Assembly: GCA_028767165.1 (NCBI GenBank)
Contig: JARACJ010000009.1
Coordinates: forward strand, 1-64,000
DNA: 64,000 nucleotides
Source: Proteobacteria bacterium DTSAM18
GTDB taxonomy: Bacteria; Myxococcota_A; UBA796; GCA-2862545
Direction of reading: 5' to 3'
Positions 62,770 through 64,000 of the stretch are shown in pieces. The position numbers and the translations under genes were made by a program. A model generated the notes under the pieces. The model was given only the letters and a program-made list of their open reading frames with translations. It did not search any database and was not told the DNA's origin. Each line of letters starts with the position of its first letter. Positions within the stretch are counted from its first letter, which is position 1.

Positions 62770-64000
62770 ATGGGACTGTTCTCCCATAGCCGCCAGTGGC
62801 TGTACCCCATGTCGATCAAGGGGCGCTTCTCCTCCTGGCACAAGCGCACCGCGGCGATCCTCTTCTTCATCCTCGGTGTGGTCCCCTGGCTCCGCTACAA
62901 GGGTGACCCGCTGTTCCTGGCCAACCTGGCCACCCGCCGCATGACGTTCTTCGGCAACGTCTTCACGGCATCGGACGGGTTCCTCATCCTCGTGACGGCC
63001 CTGTCGGCCGCCTTCGGTCTGTTTCTGTTCACCGCCCTCTTCGGCCGGGTGTGGTGCGGCTATGCCTGCCCGCAGTCGGTCTTCATGATCAACATCGTCT
63101 TTCCCATCGAGCGCTGGATCGAGGGAAGCCGCGCCAAGCACATGCGTCGCGACGAGCAGGGCTTCTCGGTGGCCACCACCGCCCGCAAGGCCGTCAAGTT
63201 CGGCCTGTTCGCACTGATCGCCTTCGTCATCTCCATGTCCTTCATGGGCTTCTTCGTCCGCACCGACGTGCTGTGGACCGGCGCGGCGTCCACCACGGCC
63301 TACTCCGCCGTGGCCTTCTTCACCTTCCTGTGGTTCTGGGACTTCGCCTGGTTCCGCGAGCAGGTCTGCAACTACGTGTGCCCCTACGCCCGCTTCCAGG
63401 GCGCCCTCACCGACGACGAGTCGCTCGTCATCGCCTACGACGTGCCCCGCGGCGAGCCCCGCGGACGGGACGCCCGGGCGCGGGGCGGCTGCATCGACTG
63501 CAACAAGTGCGTCGTCGTCTGCCCCGCCGGCATCGACATCCGCGACGGCTACCAGCTCGAGTGCATCGCCTGCGGCAAGTGCGTCGACGCCTGCACCTCG
63601 GTCATGGACAAGCTCGGCTACGAGACCCTCGTCCGCTACACCACCGAGGCCCAGGACGAAGGCCGCGAGGCGCGCTGGGTCCGCCCCCGCACCCTCGTCT
63701 ACACCGCCATCCTGGCCATCGTCACCGCGCTGGGTGTGAACTACCTGATGGACCGCAGCGACATCGAGCTCGTCGTCGACCGCACGCCGGGCCCGGTGTT
63801 CATCGTCGACGACGACGGCTTCGTCCGGAACAACTACATGCTCCGGATCATCGACCGCACCGGCGAGGAAGGCACCCGTACCTACGAGGTCACCGCCACT
63901 GGGCTTCCCGAGGGGTCCCAAGTGCTGGCCCAGCCCGTCACCCTGAAGTCCTCCGAGCAGGGCGTCGCCCCCCTCATCATCCGCGTCCCCCGCAGCGAGG
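62770..64000 (+). CDS. ccoG: cbb3 oxidase maturation protein CcoG (partial)
   Basis: The gene runs off the right edge; 410 codons are visible without a stop. The product is a membrane iron-sulfur protein with N-terminal helices (ILFFILGVVPWLRYKG, FGLFLFTALFG), VWCGYACPQSVF, VCNYVCPYARFQG and two 4Fe-4S motifs CIDCNKCVVVCP and CIACGKCVDAC, followed by a periplasmic FixG C-terminal domain. CcoG reduces Cu(II) for CuB assembly of cbb3 oxidase. GGAGCC precedes the ATG. The usual next genes ccoH, ccoI and ccoS would lie beyond the window. Confidence 0.93.
   Translation, partial: MGLFSHSRQWLYPMSIKGRFSSWHKRTAAILFFILGVVPWLRYKGDPLFLANLATRRMTFFGNVFTASDGFLILVTALSAAFGLFLFTALFGRVWCGYACPQSVFMINIVFPIERWIEGSRAKHMRRDEQGFSVATTARKAVKFGLFALIAFVISMSFMGFFVRTDVLWTGAASTTAYSAVAFFTFLWFWDFAWFREQVCNYVCPYARFQGALTDDESLVIAYDVPRGEPRGRDARARGGCIDCNKCVVVCPAGIDIRDGYQLECIACGKCVDACTSVMDKLGYETLVRYTTEAQDEGREARWVRPRTLVYTAILAIVTALGVNYLMDRSDIELVVDRTPGPVFIVDDDGFVRNNYMLRIIDRTGEEGTRTYEVTATGLPEGSQVLAQPVTLKSSEQGVAPLIIRVPRSE

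Overview
The window is a GC-rich chromosomal stretch (third codon positions almost always G or C) from what looks like a free-living Gram-negative bacterium of the Myxococcota or a nearby delta-type lineage. Evidence: many short lipoproteins with a clear lipobox, a MYXO-CTERM-like C-terminal tail (42889-44328), a Vibrio/Shewanella-type TonB2 energy module, globin-coupled sensor kinase and NtrC-type signalling, and a cbb3 respiratory chain. The lineage is inference. No rRNA, tRNA, CRISPR array, phage or intact insertion sequence was seen.

Layout. 1-3.2 kb: a lipoprotein, then an AldB/ExaC-type aldehyde dehydrogenase with its usual DUF779 partner. 3.4-12.9 kb (minus strand): a surface lipoprotein followed by DUF3450, TtpC-like, ExbB, ExbD, TonB, a TPR protein and a TonB-dependent receptor, most with start/stop overlaps; this reads as one outer-membrane uptake system. 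13.2-15.3 kb: a glycosyltransferase, a 31-bp tandem repeat, two copies of a long structured element, and an orphan Flp-type pilin. 15.5-28.8 kb: small membrane and envelope proteins, a homocysteine methyltransferase, a propeller protein, a sulfatase-fold protein lacking catalytic residues, a beta-barrel protein, a NYN nuclease, HtpG and a 2-Cys peroxiredoxin. 28.8-29.6 kb: a gene-free block of palindromic and tandem repeats ending in a third copy of the structured element. 29.6-53.4 kb: sulfotransferase, methyltransferase, penicillin-acylase-type hydrolase, class II amidotransferase, MetH, EEP hydrolase, OmpA-like lipoprotein, ribosomal protein L36, double-FKBP isomerase, a degenerate RAYT-like protein, a NUDIX hydrolase, MscS and several lipoproteins.

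54.0-64.0 kb is the most coherent region: hemN, an NtrC-type response regulator, a divergent globin-PAS-histidine kinase, a COG2836 copper/oxidase maturation protein, and ccoNOQP-ccoG for cbb3 oxidase. Three near-identical sigma-54 (-24/-12) promoters lie before the kinase, the COG2836 gene and ccoN, and three 16-bp dyads of the form TGTGTGA-N5-CACA occur within 3.7 kb of the same region. I read this as an oxygen-sensing circuit in which a heme-globin kinase drives a sigma-54 activator that switches on microaerobic respiration. The second notable signal is the structured ~180-nt element, whose outer stem is built partly from the last codons and stop codon of the upstream gene.
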